Source of the DNA: a virus
Reading direction: 5' to 3' (one strand)
Length of the DNA: 22,690 nt
Virus record (IMG/VR): IMGVR_UViG_3300032288_002508
Span: 1-22,690 of that record
The translations under genes were made by a program, and so were the position numbers. Below are positions 5,888 to 13,031 of the stretch, piece by piece. Numbering within the stretch: position 1 is the first letter of the stretch; each line of letters opens with the position of its first letter. Below the pieces are notes generated by a model. The model did no database searches and had not been told where the DNA came from. It worked only from the letters and a program-made list of their open reading frames with translations.

Positions 5888-8206
5888 TCACGTCAAAAAG
5901 TCGTTCGCCGCACCAGGAATCGCGAAAAGTACCTTGCCGTTCGACTTTTTCCTTTGCCCTCCGTTCAACCGCTTGATCACGCGTGCTGCCGTAATCGTCT
6001 GCTGCTTTCCAGGGTCTTTGATCCCCACGCGCATCAGCACATCGGTCGCCGTCGTCCATTCCCAAACAACCACACCGTCACCCCAGGCGAACCCACCGGC
6101 AATCCGCTCGTCCACCGGATCGGCAACCGTGTAGTCGTCGTTGTGATCATTCAACTGACCGGTCTCGGCCATCGACAGGTACCACCGCTCGCCCTCTTTC
6201 CACAGCTCAAGCACCTCAGCCCACAGCTGCTGCATGTCGATCTTGTGGTCCAAAAACAACGCTTCGGCCGGTATCGTCCAGAACCGGCGGTTGCCCGTCG
6301 GGTCTGCCAAAAACATCTCGTCGTTGACGCTGGCCCCAAAAACCGTGCGCCGGCCGTAGGTCGACTCGGTCATGGCGTAGGGCCTGCGGATGTTGTCCAC
6401 GGCCTGGGTTGTCCACGACTTCAGGGCTGACACGTCGGACTTTCGGAACGTCGCGTCGATCTCACCCAGCTCCACGATCCAATACTTCAGCGCAATCAGC
6501 TGGCTGTCCTTGGACCTCACGTCCAGGGTGTGGCCGGTGTACACCAGGTTCAGGTCCTCGGGTGCCAGGCGCTTGAACCACGTCGTCTTGCCGATGTTTT
6601 GTTTGCCGGTGAATGTCAGGATGCCCTGGGCTGCGATGCCGTCAGGCTCAAAGGCTGCGCCGATCGCCTGGATCAACCACTTGCGCATGAGCAAATGCTT
6701 GAGGTCCTTGTCCATCTGCCCGCCGGTGTTGACCGTCTCGTAGAAAGCATTGAGCCGGCTCACGCCATCCCATGGGGTTGACTCGACCCACGTCTGCACT
6801 GGGTTGTACAGGTTCGCGTCGGCCAGCATCAGGAGGAACTGCGGCACGAACTTAGTGGACATGCGCACCTTCTCGCACTCGCTGAGCACGTAGCCCAGGG
6901 ACACGTTGTCTTTGTTGTCGCGGCTGAATGACGAATCGGGAATCAGGACCTCGACCGCTTTGGCAATCACGTTGTAGCGCACGATCACGCCCAGGCGCTG
7001 CATGAGCACCTGCAAATTCTCGATCGTGCACAGCGGATGGCCGTCGTCGTTCAAGTGTGGAAAGCTGGCGCGCACTCGGGGGCGCAGCCATCCACGCACC
7101 GTGGCGATCTCCAGCTTGGTGCCCAGGGCTTTGGCCCTGAGCTGAATGGCCTGCGCAAACTGCGCGCGCTCCACGTCGCTGAAGTCACCGTTGTGTGCGA
7201 TCGCTGCCGCAATCTTTTCTTGCAGGTCACGCGCATCGGTCACCGCGTCAACCCTGGCCAGCAGATCGACCATGAGCTGGTCACGCTCTGAACGCTTGGC
7301 CGCCTCGCGTTTGTCCTTGGTCTTCTTGAGCAGCGACGCCAAGGTCAATGACCCGTGGCCAACACCGCGCTGTTCGCTGAAGCTCCCCCACTTGTCTGCG
7401 CAGTAGCCTTCAACCCACTTGCCAGATACTGAGGACCAGTTGTCCCAGGCATCCAGCCACTCGGGGTCGCCGGCACCCTGGTGATGCAGCGCAGCGCCAA
7501 CCTTGAGCCAGTCCTCATACCCGCTGTCGGGGTCCAGGTGTGGCAGCACTTCTTGGATCACGCGGTCCAGGTCCCAGTCTTCCAGCTGCGGCTTGTAGTT
7601 GGCCAGCGCCATCTCAGCTGCGTCGCCGGTGAGGCTTTCCTGTGAAAGGTTTTCGCCCCAAACTTTCTCAACGAACCAGCCCAGGTCCTGGGTGTCGTCG
7701 GACAGTTTGCCGTGACCGTTTAGTTGGTGGCCAGTGACTGTGAAGTATCGGCCGTCACGGTACAGCTCGACGCCCACTTCTTTTTTCGTGCGTGATCCGT
7801 CAAGGTTTGTGCGAGCAAAGATTTTGATACCGGTGCCGGAGGGTGACACCTCGGCGTAGCCGTCGACACGCTCCAGCACTTCGGTGGCCAAGGCCGTCAA
7901 GCTACCGTCGGCACTGCGGCAGTCGTCCAGATCGATGCCTTGCACGTCAGCGCCAAGCACCAGACCGATACCGTCGAAGCCCTCACCCATGATCAGCGCG
8001 TCGCACACGTCGTCGTAGCTGGCCCAGGTTGCTGCGTTTGTCGAGCTGGCCGCTGTGTTGTCAACGGTCATGGGCATCTTGGTCCAAACCTTCTCGCCGT
8101 TGGGCTTGCTGCGTTGCACCAGCTTCCACATCACCCACCTGGGAATGTCTTTGAGCTCTTGGGGTATGCCGTTAAGTTGTACGGGTAAAACTGAGGGGCG
8201 GCTCAT
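5888..8206 (-). CDS. Primase-polymerase / VirE-type helicase fusion (772 aa)
   Basis: A replication initiator combining priming and unwinding. Residues about 1-185 resemble archaeo-eukaryotic primase/PrimPol domains: GIDLDDC (D92 and D94 as the metal-binding pair), PSGTGIKIF (122-130) and VELYRDGRYFTVTG (146-159). Residues about 212-280 look like a PriCT-2 domain (LDRVIQEVLPHLDPDSGYEDW and onward). Residues about 465-720 are a virulence-associated-E (VirE) P-loop ATPase with Walker A GKQNIGKTT (534-542), a WIVELGEID Walker B strand and a GNRRFW arginine-finger-like motif. The start overlaps the upstream stop as ATGA at 8203-8206. This is the typical primase of phages that also carry DUF2815, DUF2800 and this DNA polymerase. 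Confidence 0.93.
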   Translation of the reverse strand: MSRPSVLPVQLNGIPQELKDIPRWVMWKLVQRSKPNGEKVWTKMPMTVDNTAASSTNAATWASYDDVCDALIMGEGFDGIGLVLGADVQGIDLDDCRSADGSLTALATEVLERVDGYAEVSPSGTGIKIFARTNLDGSRTKKEVGVELYRDGRYFTVTGHQLNGHGKLSDDTQDLGWFVEKVWGENLSQESLTGDAAEMALANYKPQLEDWDLDRVIQEVLPHLDPDSGYEDWLKVGAALHHQGAGDPEWLDAWDNWSSVSGKWVEGYCADKWGSFSEQRGVGHGSLTLASLLKKTKDKREAAKRSERDQLMVDLLARVDAVTDARDLQEKIAAAIAHNGDFSDVERAQFAQAIQLRAKALGTKLEIATVRGWLRPRVRASFPHLNDDGHPLCTIENLQVLMQRLGVIVRYNVIAKAVEVLIPDSSFSRDNKDNVSLGYVLSECEKVRMSTKFVPQFLLMLADANLYNPVQTWVESTPWDGVSRLNAFYETVNTGGQMDKDLKHLLMRKWLIQAIGAAFEPDGIAAQGILTFTGKQNIGKTTWFKRLAPEDLNLVYTGHTLDVRSKDSQLIALKYWIVELGEIDATFRKSDVSALKSWTTQAVDNIRRPYAMTESTYGRRTVFGASVNDEMFLADPTGNRRFWTIPAEALFLDHKIDMQQLWAEVLELWKEGERWYLSMAETGQLNDHNDDYTVADPVDERIAGGFAWGDGVVVWEWTTATDVLMRVGIKDPGKQQTITAARVIKRLNGGQRKKSNGKVLFAIPGAANDFLT

Positions 8207-8406
8207 CGGTCACCACCCATCACGAACTGAGGCTGTGACCGCATGAGTTGCGCTTGCAGCAAGGCTTTGCGCAGTCCGTTGTAGCTGTCAGATTGAATGA
8301 GCGCGGCCACGACCACGCCCTTTTGTTCTTCTGGAATACCTGCCTCTTCGACCGAGTTCAAACAGTCGTTGAGGAGGTCATCAAAATAAGCCTGTCTTGT
8401 TGACAT
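8203..8406 (-). CDS. Small acidic-start phage protein (67 aa)
   Basis: Starts at ATG 8406 with AAGGAG 5 nt upstream; a longer in-frame version would remove that site. The product begins MSTRQAYFDDLLNDCLNSVE and is predicted to be mostly helical (EEQKGVVVAALIQSDSYNGLRKALLQAQLM), ending in FVMGGDR. I do not recognise a family. Its stop overlaps the primase start as ATGA, so it is translationally coupled to the primase and could be an accessory factor such as a loader or inhibitor; that is inference from position only. Confidence 0.75.
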   Translation of the reverse strand: MSTRQAYFDDLLNDCLNSVEEAGIPEEQKGVVVAALIQSDSYNGLRKALLQAQLMRSQPQFVMGGDR

Positions 8407-8483
8407 GCTGTCTCCTTCATAGTCCACCGGCATCCGGCCGGTTCGGTGAATTTATTTCCCCGTCTTTCCGGGGTGTCAGTCAA
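8407..8483 (-). promoter_or_regulatory. Structured leader with two hairpins (leader B)
   Basis: Read leftward this 77-nt gap begins with CCCCG (8473-8469) pairing with CGGGG (8462-8458) around GAAAGA. It then has ACCGGC (8442-8437) pairing with GCCGGT (8431-8426) around a CGGAT loop, enclosed by CACCG and CGGTG. The second hairpin ends about 10 nt before the AAGGAG of the gene at 8406. The first hairpin with its flanks (8457-8478) is an exact 22-nt inverted copy of 13066-13087. The second shares its loop and position with the hairpin at 560-574. A cis-acting RNA role is inferred. Confidence 0.5.
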
Positions 8484-8588
8484 TCACAGTGGTCGATAGC
8501 CTTTGCGCTTGCCAAATGCTGCGCCCTTTTTGTGGCCGGTCTTGTGATAGCGGCCGGGTCCTTTTTTCGTAGCCGATGGATATTTCAT
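8484..8588 (-). CDS. Small highly basic protein (34 aa)
   Basis: Begins at ATG 8588, preceded by AAAGGA, 10 nt after the previous gene. The product starts MKYPSATKKGPGRYHKTGHK and ends AAFGKRKGYRPL. About a third of the residues are Lys or Arg, with several Gly and His, so it is strongly cationic and probably disordered. It is suited to binding DNA, RNA or an acidic protein. Longer in-frame upstream sequence overlaps the previous gene and has no start signal. No family is recognised; it is real-looking by spacing, ribosome binding site and frame. Confidence 0.65.
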   Translation of the reverse strand: MKYPSATKKGPGRYHKTGHKKGAAFGKRKGYRPL

Positions 8589-8598
8589 GGTCGTCCTT

Positions 8599-8793
8599 TC
8601 AGTTGATAGTTGTGGGGCCAGGCAAGTGCACAAGCAGTGCACGCGTGACGTGTTCTTTGAATGTGCGCATGGCCAATGGATCACACACGATGATCACGCG
8701 CAGGCCCTCTGGCTCACAGTCGAAAACGATCTGTTGCCCTTCGAGAATTGCGCGCATTGCATCCATGGATAAGATCACTTCAAGCTCATTCAT
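8599..8793 (-). CDS. Small phage protein of unknown function (64 aa)
   Basis: The ATG at 8793 overlaps the repressor stop as ATGA (8790-8793), with GGTGA just upstream inside that gene. The product begins MNELEVILSMDAMRAILEGQ and continues with a beta-strand-like region (IVFDCEPEGLRVIIVCDP), then a helix (MRTFKEHVTRALL), an alpha/beta layout. It has two cysteines and no known motif. As the second gene in the leftward operon, coupled to a Cro-like repressor, it may be regulatory, but nothing in the residues shows this. Confidence 0.75.
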   Translation of the reverse strand: MNELEVILSMDAMRAILEGQQIVFDCEPEGLRVIIVCDPLAMRTFKEHVTRALLVHLPGPTTIN

Positions 8794-9002
8794 TTCACCG
8801 CTGCCCAGTCGATGTCTGGGCGCAGATCGTCAGCACGCAAACGCAAGCGTTTCTGCTTGGCCAAGCGCAGCAACGAAGGCACCCGATCGATGGGCACTTG
8901 GTCCTTGCGCAGCCAATGGCTTATCGCTTGGCCACGAATGTCCAGGTGGCGGCCGATTGCTGCGGGGCCCCCAAGGCGTTGAATAATTTCGGGTAAAGTC
9001 AT
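8790..9002 (-). CDS. Cro/YdaS-like repressor (70 aa)
   Basis: A compact helix-turn-helix protein of the Cro/YdaS type. The segment IIQRLGGPAAIGRHLDIRGQ followed by AISHWLRKDQVPIDRVPSLL (about 6-45) shows the first helix, turn, recognition helix (QAISHWL) and the usual VP-x-x-R helix. LRADDLRPDIDW near the C-terminus is the tail typical of YdaS/Cro proteins. It would bind the repeated sites in the adjacent divergent promoter region (9011-9095) and control both operons. No ribosome binding site precedes the ATG at 9002. A TATCCT -10 candidate ends only 7 nt upstream, so the mRNA may be leaderless, as for lambda cI. It is the first gene of the leftward replication operon. Confidence 0.88.
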   Translation of the reverse strand: MTLPEIIQRLGGPAAIGRHLDIRGQAISHWLRKDQVPIDRVPSLLRLAKQKRLRLRADDLRPDIDWAAVK

Positions 9003-9009
9003 GTCGCGC

Positions 9010-9095
9010 AGGATAGCACAGATTTCGATGGGCGTAAGCTGTGGTATCGCTGCAACAAAATAAATTTGACGGACCCATCGTAAGCTGTGCTAACA
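9010..9095. promoter_or_regulatory. Three repressor operator candidates in the divergent control region
   Basis: Site I (9032-9011, read leftward) is CCCATCG-AAAT-CTGTGCTA-TCC. Site III (9074-9095, read rightward) is CCCATCG-TAAG-CTGTGCTA-ACA. They are inverted copies sharing the two blocks exactly. Site II (9030-9047, rightward) repeats CGTAAGCTGTG and then GTAT. Sites I and III each end on a -10-like hexamer, TATCCT and TAACAT. A repressor gene begins at 9002. Operator function is inferred from repetition and position. Confidence 0.6.
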
Positions 9096-9096
9096 T
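9066..9096 (+). promoter_or_regulatory. Candidate rightward promoter
   Basis: TTGACG at 9066-9071 (5 of 6 matches to the sigma-70 -35 consensus) and TAACAT at 9091-9096 (4 of 6 to the -10) are 19 nt apart, slightly long. The spacer and -10 are covered by operator site III. It would start the rightward operon beginning at 9132. Confidence 0.45.
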
Positions 9097-9131
9097 CGGT
9101 CTCACCAAAACAGTAAACAAGGAATTCAGCT

Positions 9132-9338
9132 ATGAAGCATGTACCCTATCAAAGCCGGGCAGTACCCTCAGTGCCCGCCGACAGTCCCGAATTCAAGTGG
9201 ACCAGCGGTTCAGATGTCCAGGCAACCTGGATGCGCCTGACCGATTGGCGTCCCATCTACACCAACCAGCCGCCCAAATACATCGAGCCGAAAGAAACTT
9301 TTGTCACCGTGTTGGCCGATCGCCGGAGGTCCAAATGA
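9132..9338 (+). CDS. First gene of the rightward operon, unknown function (68 aa)
   Basis: Starts at ATG 9132 after AAGGAATTCAGCT. The product begins MKHVPYQSRAVPSVPADSPE and is rich in Pro, Trp and Tyr (TWMRLTDWRPIYTNQPPKYIEP), ending with a basic VLADRRRSK. There are no hydrophobic segments and no known motif. It is the first gene after the divergent control region, the place where phages put cro/cII-like or host-takeover genes. Its stop overlaps the next start as ATGA at 9335-9338. The 14-nt block CAGTAAACAAGGAA before it recurs before the DUF2815 gene. Confidence 0.7.
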   Translation: MKHVPYQSRAVPSVPADSPEFKWTSGSDVQATWMRLTDWRPIYTNQPPKYIEPKETFVTVLADRRRSK

Positions 9339-9565
9339 GAGAACGCAAAGACCCCCGCATTGCAGCCTACATGCGCAAACGCCGCGAAGAGATGGCAGCA
9401 CCAGAGATTCGCGCCTTTCCAAAGCTCGGTACTTTTAGCACGACCAAAGAGTACATCGAGAAATACTACGCAATGAATGGCTTGACCGGCGCGTCAGGCG
9501 AAACAACTGAAGACTATGTGGCCGGATTGTTTGGCCCACTGTCCACCGAACCCGTAACCCTGTAA
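9335..9565 (+). CDS. Small phage protein of unknown function (76 aa)
   Basis: ATG 9335 follows CGGAGGTCCAA, a strong ribosome binding site, and overlaps the previous stop as ATGA. An open frame extending back to 9041 crosses the promoter region and the preceding gene and is not used. The product begins MRERKDPRIAAYMRKRREEM, a very basic helix. It continues with KLGTFSTTKEYIEKYYAMNG and ends in an acidic, flexible region (GASGETTEDYVAGLFGPLS). The split basic/acidic layout would suit a nucleic-acid-binding accessory protein, but no family is recognised. Confidence 0.75.
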   Translation: MRERKDPRIAAYMRKRREEMAAPEIRAFPKLGTFSTTKEYIEKYYAMNGLTGASGETTEDYVAGLFGPLSTEPVTL

Positions 9566-9585
9566 CCCAAGAAAGAGAGATGGCA

Positions 9586-10008
9586 ATGATTCAAATTACA
9601 TTCACCCCTGAGACCCCTGCGCAAGCCGCTGTTGTGGCCGAAGCGATTGGCAAGTACCTGGGCACCGTGGCCGTTGGCGAGACTGTCGCTGAGGTAAAGG
9701 AGCCCGTCGCGGAAGCCCCAAAATTAGCACGGGCGAAGAAGCCCTCTACCGATGCGAATACTGCGAAGCCCGAGAAGGACTCTTCTATTCCAGAGACCTC
9801 TGCGCCGACTGCTCCCACAAAATCTTCTACGGATGAACCCGCAAGCCAGGTCACCCTGGAAGAAGTTCGCTTGGTCCTGGCCAACCTGAGCCAAGGCGGC
9901 AAAGCTGCTGAGGTCAAGAGCTTGATCGCCCAATTCAAAGCAGCCAAGCTGACTGAAATCCCGGCCGACAAGTACGCCGAAGTTCTGGCCGCCGCAAAGG
10001 AGCTGTGA
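9586..10008 (+). CDS. Phage protein with a charged linker and conserved-looking C-terminal domain (140 aa)
   Basis: Two ATGs are in frame, at 9580 and 9586. I prefer 9586 because the GAGAG purine block at 9575-9579 then sits at a normal distance. The N-terminus (MIQITFTPETPAQAAVVAEA) begins a short helical domain. Residues about 45-85 are a low-complexity Ala/Pro/Ser/Thr/Lys/Glu linker. The C-terminal domain (VTLEEVRLVLANLSQGGKAA and onward to KYAEVLAAAKEL) is a helical repeat that I have seen in other phage proteins, where it often terminates single-strand-binding or recombination-associated proteins. Its role is unknown. The stop overlaps the next start as TGATG. Confidence 0.8.
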   Translation: MIQITFTPETPAQAAVVAEAIGKYLGTVAVGETVAEVKEPVAEAPKLARAKKPSTDANTAKPEKDSSIPETSAPTAPTKSSTDEPASQVTLEEVRLVLANLSQGGKAAEVKSLIAQFKAAKLTEIPADKYAEVLAAAKEL

Positions 10009-10382
10009 TGTACGAGCGCAACTACGCAACGGACCCGCGCATCATGGGCGAAGAGATGGCCAAGCGCGAAGCCTATGCACACGAACAACAGCTTCGTCCC
10101 GGCCCAATCATGGGCGCACTTTCAGGTAGCACGGCGCGCGAAGTGCCTATGGCTGAGACCATGAACCGCTTGATGGGAGTGATCAGCGCGATCGACGACG
10201 CAATCAACGAGCTGGACCAGCGCACGCATGTCATGCGCCAGCCCTGCCCCGCTGTCAACGCCAAAGACCCGCGCCCTGAGCGCAGCTATAGCCCCCTGGT
10301 TGGATCGCTTAATGAGCAGATCATGCGCCTCGAACGACTGCACTTCAGCATTCGCCAGATCACATCAGAATTGGAGATTTAA
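10008..10382 (+). CDS. Helical phage protein of unknown function (124 aa)
   Basis: I chose ATG 10008, one base into the previous stop, with AAAGGAG 5 nt upstream; a GTG immediately before it (10005) is less likely. The N-terminal part (MYERNYATDPRIMGEEMAKR) is charged. From about residue 48 the protein is mainly long helices (AETMNRLMGVISAIDDAINE and QIMRLERLHFSIRQITSELE) with coiled-coil character, separated by a Pro-rich loop. That suggests an oligomeric helical hairpin. No known family is recognised. The next gene starts immediately after its stop. Confidence 0.78.
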   Translation: MYERNYATDPRIMGEEMAKREAYAHEQQLRPGPIMGALSGSTAREVPMAETMNRLMGVISAIDDAINELDQRTHVMRQPCPAVNAKDPRPERSYSPLVGSLNEQIMRLERLHFSIRQITSELEI

Positions 10383-10661
10383 ATGACCATCGTAACCGTC
10401 ATCATCAAAGACAACCGCAACGAAGCCGGCGAAGAAATCGTCGAGATGGAAGGGCACATGGACCCACCCGATGCGATCGACTTGCCACCCACGCCGTCAC
10501 TGATTGTGGGCAGCTACATCGCAGCCAACAGCGAAGCAATTTGCAAGGCTGCCATCGCTTGGTTTGCTGCCATGCAGAAAGCCCCCGACGTTGAGGAGCC
10601 TGCGATCAAAGCGCCCAAGATCATCCTGCCTGACGACGGCATCCAGGGCGTGCCGGTATGA
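10383..10661 (+). CDS. Small acidic phage protein (92 aa)
   Basis: ATG 10383 directly follows the TAA of the previous gene; GGAG at 10372-10375 lies inside that gene. The product starts MTIVTVIIKDNRNEAGEEIV and is strongly acidic, with an early beta-hairpin. It has a Pro-rich loop, a hydrophobic helix (SEAICKAAIAWFAAMQKAP, too short and polar for a confident membrane span) and an acidic Pro-rich tail. No family is recognised. It overlaps the next small gene as ATGA at 10658-10661, so the two are coupled. Confidence 0.75.
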   Translation: MTIVTVIIKDNRNEAGEEIVEMEGHMDPPDAIDLPPTPSLIVGSYIAANSEAICKAAIAWFAAMQKAPDVEEPAIKAPKIILPDDGIQGVPV

Positions 10662-10792
10662 AACAGTACGACCCCAACTGGCCGTTCCCCCAGTACGACG
10701 ACAACGGCAAGCAGCTGCTGCCGCCCAACTGGGGCAAGCGCCAGCGCAAGCAACCAATCGAGTTAGAAGACTTTGAAGAGGCACCCGTATGA
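10658..10792 (+). CDS. Microprotein (44 aa)
   Basis: This gene fits exactly between two others: its ATG (10658) overlaps the upstream stop as ATGA, and its stop (10790-10792) overlaps the next ATG (10789) as ATGA. The product begins MKQYDPNWPFPQYDDNGKQL, has a basic middle (NWGKRQRKQP) and ends with an acidic stretch (ELEDFEEAPV). It is rich in Pro, aromatic and charged residues and probably unstructured alone. The double overlap is good evidence for translation. The function is unknown. Confidence 0.75.
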   Translation: MKQYDPNWPFPQYDDNGKQLLPPNWGKRQRKQPIELEDFEEAPV

Positions 10793-11034
10793 TCCCGACG
10801 ATCGAAGAGATTCTGGTCAAGCTCGCCAATGGCGACATGGCCATCGACGACGCTGATCACTGGATCAGACAGCACCTGGCCAGGGCCGAAGACACTGCCC
10901 ATTTGCGCGACCTGTTTGCTGGCCTGGCCATGCAGGGTGACATGACCCAAGGCATTCACGAAAGCGATTTCCCGGAAACGGCAGCACGCGCATACAAGGT
11001 GGCCGACGACATGATGAAAGCGAGGAACGCATGA
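10789..11034 (+). CDS. Small helical phage protein (81 aa)
   Basis: Starts at ATG 10789 within an ATGA overlap, with a GAAGAGG purine block upstream. The protein is short and helical (begins MIPTIEEILVKLANGDMAID). DADHWIRQHLARAED and a C-terminal helix (FPETAARAYKVADDMMKARN) are visible. Short proteins of this look commonly sit immediately upstream of the DUF2800 nuclease gene in related phages as I recall them, but the function is not known. Its stop overlaps the nuclease ATG (11031-11034), so expression should be linked. Confidence 0.78.
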   Translation: MIPTIEEILVKLANGDMAIDDADHWIRQHLARAEDTAHLRDLFAGLAMQGDMTQGIHESDFPETAARAYKVADDMMKARNA

Positions 11035-12221
11035 CAAGAGCACATGCAAAACTGTCCGCCTCGGGCAGTGAGAAGTGGATGACCTGCACGCCCAGCGCGC
11101 AGCTTGAAGACGGCTACGCCGACGAGGGCAGTGTGTTTGCAAGCGAAGGCACGTTTGCCCACACAGTCTTTGAGCTGGACATGCGCATGTACCTGGGTGC
11201 AATCACCGGCAAAACTTTCCGGGCTGAACAAGACAAGTTCAAGACCAACAAGTTCTACACGCAAGAGTTGCGCGAGTACGTCTACGCTGCTTACAGCTAC
11301 GCCATCACGCGAATTGAAGAGGCCCGCGCACGCTGCAAGGACCCGATCATTCTGGTCGAGCAGCGCCTTGACTTCAGCCGCTGGGTACCCGAAGGCTTTG
11401 GCACCGGTGACCTGGTGATCATCACCGACGGGCTTGTCGAAGTGCTGGACCTGAAGTATGGCAAAGGCATCTACGTCAACGCCGTGGACAACAGCCAGAT
11501 GCGCTTGTATGGCCTCGGTGCATACAACGAGTTGGCCCACCTGTATGACCTCGAAGCCGTGTCGATGACCGTGTTGCAGCCACGTCTGGACAACTGGAGC
11601 AACGAGACCATGACGGTCGAGGCTTTGCTTAAGTGGGCCGACACCGAGGTGGTGCCCAAGGCCAAGCTGGCATGGGCAGGCGAAGGCGAATTCGTTGCCG
11701 GCGACCACTGCACCAGCTGCTTTTGCAAAGCGCGCTACACATGCAAGGCCAGGTCCGACCAGTCGTTGGCCGTGGCCCAGGCTGAGTTCGGCCCCATCGA
11801 AGACGCGCAGCCACCACTGCCGCAGTCGTTGTCGGTTGATCGCATTGCGCAGCTGCTGCCCAAAGCTGACATGGTGATCGATTGGTTCAACGACCTGAAG
11901 GCATACGCCCTTGAGCAAGCAACCAAGCACGGCAACGTCGTGCCAGGCTTCAAGCTGGTCGAGGGTCGAAGCAACCGCAAGTACAGCGATCAAGATGCAG
12001 TGGCTTCAAAGCTGCGTGCATCAGGCATCCCTGAAGAAGTCATGTTCGAGCGCAGTCTTCTTGGCATCACTGCCATGGAGAAGGCGATCGGCAAGAAGGT
12101 GTTCACCGAAGTGCTGGGCGATCTGATCGTCAAGCCCGAAGGTAAACCCACGCTCGTACCGGAGAGCGATAAACGCCCGGCCCTGCCTTCTGCTGCATCC
12201 GCATCGGAAGACTTTTCGTAA
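11031..12221 (+). CDS. DUF2800 RecB/Cas4-like nuclease (396 aa)
   Basis: A PD-(D/E)XK exonuclease of the DUF2800 family. Visible: N-terminal SGSEKWMTC (C19), GTGDLV (D127, motif II), the LDLKYGKG strand (D140-x-K142, motif III) and QMRLYGLGAY (Q156 and Y160, the QxxxY helix). A C-terminal cysteine cluster CTSCFCKARYTC (C227, C230, C232, C238) with C19 could hold an iron-sulfur cluster as in Cas4/AddB. Phages use such nucleases to process DNA ends for recombination, usually with a single-strand-binding or annealing partner, here the next gene. The remaining C-terminal 150 residues are less conserved-looking. Start ATG 11031 is coupled to the previous gene. Confidence 0.92.
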   Translation: MTRAHAKLSASGSEKWMTCTPSAQLEDGYADEGSVFASEGTFAHTVFELDMRMYLGAITGKTFRAEQDKFKTNKFYTQELREYVYAAYSYAITRIEEARARCKDPIILVEQRLDFSRWVPEGFGTGDLVIITDGLVEVLDLKYGKGIYVNAVDNSQMRLYGLGAYNELAHLYDLEAVSMTVLQPRLDNWSNETMTVEALLKWADTEVVPKAKLAWAGEGEFVAGDHCTSCFCKARYTCKARSDQSLAVAQAEFGPIEDAQPPLPQSLSVDRIAQLLPKADMVIDWFNDLKAYALEQATKHGNVVPGFKLVEGRSNRKYSDQDAVASKLRASGIPEEVMFERSLLGITAMEKAIGKKVFTEVLGDLIVKPEGKPTLVPESDKRPALPSAASASEDFS

Positions 12222-12245
12222 ATCAGTAAACAAGGAAAACTGAAA

Positions 12246-12791
12246 ATGGCTACTACCACCAACGCTTCAACCAAAGTGATCACCGGCAAAGTGCGTTTGT
12301 CCTACGTCAGCGTCTTCGAGACCAACGACAAAGGCAAGTACAGCACAGCGATCTTGATCCCCAAGTCTGACAAGGCCACGATCGACAAGATCAAAGCTGC
12401 GATCGAGAGCGTCAAGACTGATGCCAAGAGCGCCCAGGTGTGGGGGTCCAAGTTCCTCGCGAGTTTCAAGACCCCATTGCGTGACGGCGACACCGACCGC
12501 GACGTGGAAAAGAACCCCGAGTACAAGGGTTGCTACTTCGTCAACTGCAACAGCGGCCAAAAGCCAGGGGTTGTAGATGCGCAATTGAACCCCATCATGG
12601 ATAAGTCCGAGGTGTACAGCGGCTGCTATGCCCGCGTGTCGATCAACTTGTATCCATTCAACGTCGACGGCAACAAAGGTATTGCTGCCGGTTTGAACAA
12701 CGTGCAAAAGCTGGCCGACGGTGATGCGTTGTCCGGCCGTGCTCGCGCCGAAGACGACTTCACTGCCGTCGAAGACGACTTCCTTTCTTAA
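12246..12791 (+). CDS. DUF2815 single-stranded DNA-binding protein (181 aa)
   Basis: Recognised as DUF2815, a phage OB-fold single-strand DNA-binding family. Typical patterns are VITGKVRLSYVSVFE near the start, STAILIPKSDKAT (about 33-45), the KAQVWGSKF-like segment, a KNPEYKGCYFVNCNS strand, and YSGCYARVSINLYPFN (about 121-136). The tail, AEDDFTAVEDDFLS, is acidic with a terminal hydrophobic tip, like T7 gp2.5 and bacterial SSBs, and would contact the polymerase and helicase. The start is ATG 12246 after AAGGAAAACTGAAA. It is encoded between the recombination nuclease and the polymerase, matching its role in replication and recombination. Confidence 0.92.
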   Translation: MATTTNASTKVITGKVRLSYVSVFETNDKGKYSTAILIPKSDKATIDKIKAAIESVKTDAKSAQVWGSKFLASFKTPLRDGDTDRDVEKNPEYKGCYFVNCNSGQKPGVVDAQLNPIMDKSEVYSGCYARVSINLYPFNVDGNKGIAAGLNNVQKLADGDALSGRARAEDDFTAVEDDFLS

Positions 12792-12806
12792 CCCCTGGAG
12801 AAAACC

Positions 12807-13031
12807 ATGACTCAACAAGTCCAACCTATCGTGAACATTAAATTCACACCCCCCGGCGCTGAGCTGATGATCGGCGCATTGCGCAAGCTCCCACATGAGC
12901 AAGTGCATGAGCTGGTCGAGCAAGTCTTTGCCCAATACAAGCAAGAGATTGCCCGCCTGCAAGCCGATGCCGAAGCAGCGCAACGCCAGATGGATGCTGA
13001 AGTGAGCGACGTTCAGCCCAAGGCGGAGTAA
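12807..13031 (+). CDS. Small helical phage protein (74 aa)
   Basis: ATG 12807 follows CTGGAGAAAACC, the same start context as the gene at 597. The product begins MTQQVQPIVNIKFTPPGAEL, followed by one long charged helix from about residue 25 to 68 (EQVHELVEQVFAQYKQEIAR and onward), with heptad-like spacing of hydrophobic residues that suggests a coiled coil. It ends VQPKAE. The function is unknown. It lies immediately upstream of a structured non-coding region instead of overlapping the next gene, unusual in this operon. Confidence 0.75.
   Translation: MTQQVQPIVNIKFTPPGAELMIGALRKLPHEQVHELVEQVFAQYKQEIARLQADAEAAQRQMDAEVSDVQPKAE

Noticed and set aside
5465-6430. Rightward frame of 321 codons across the nuclease, the AT-rich gap and the primase end
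   Set aside because: It runs antisense over two recognised genes, and its composition changes abruptly in the gap; no family pattern.
10956-11993. Long leftward open frame (345 codons) opposite the DUF2800 gene
   Set aside because: It is the complement of a well-supported nuclease gene; such frames arise from G/C-ending codons, and it has no ribosome binding site or recognisable motif.
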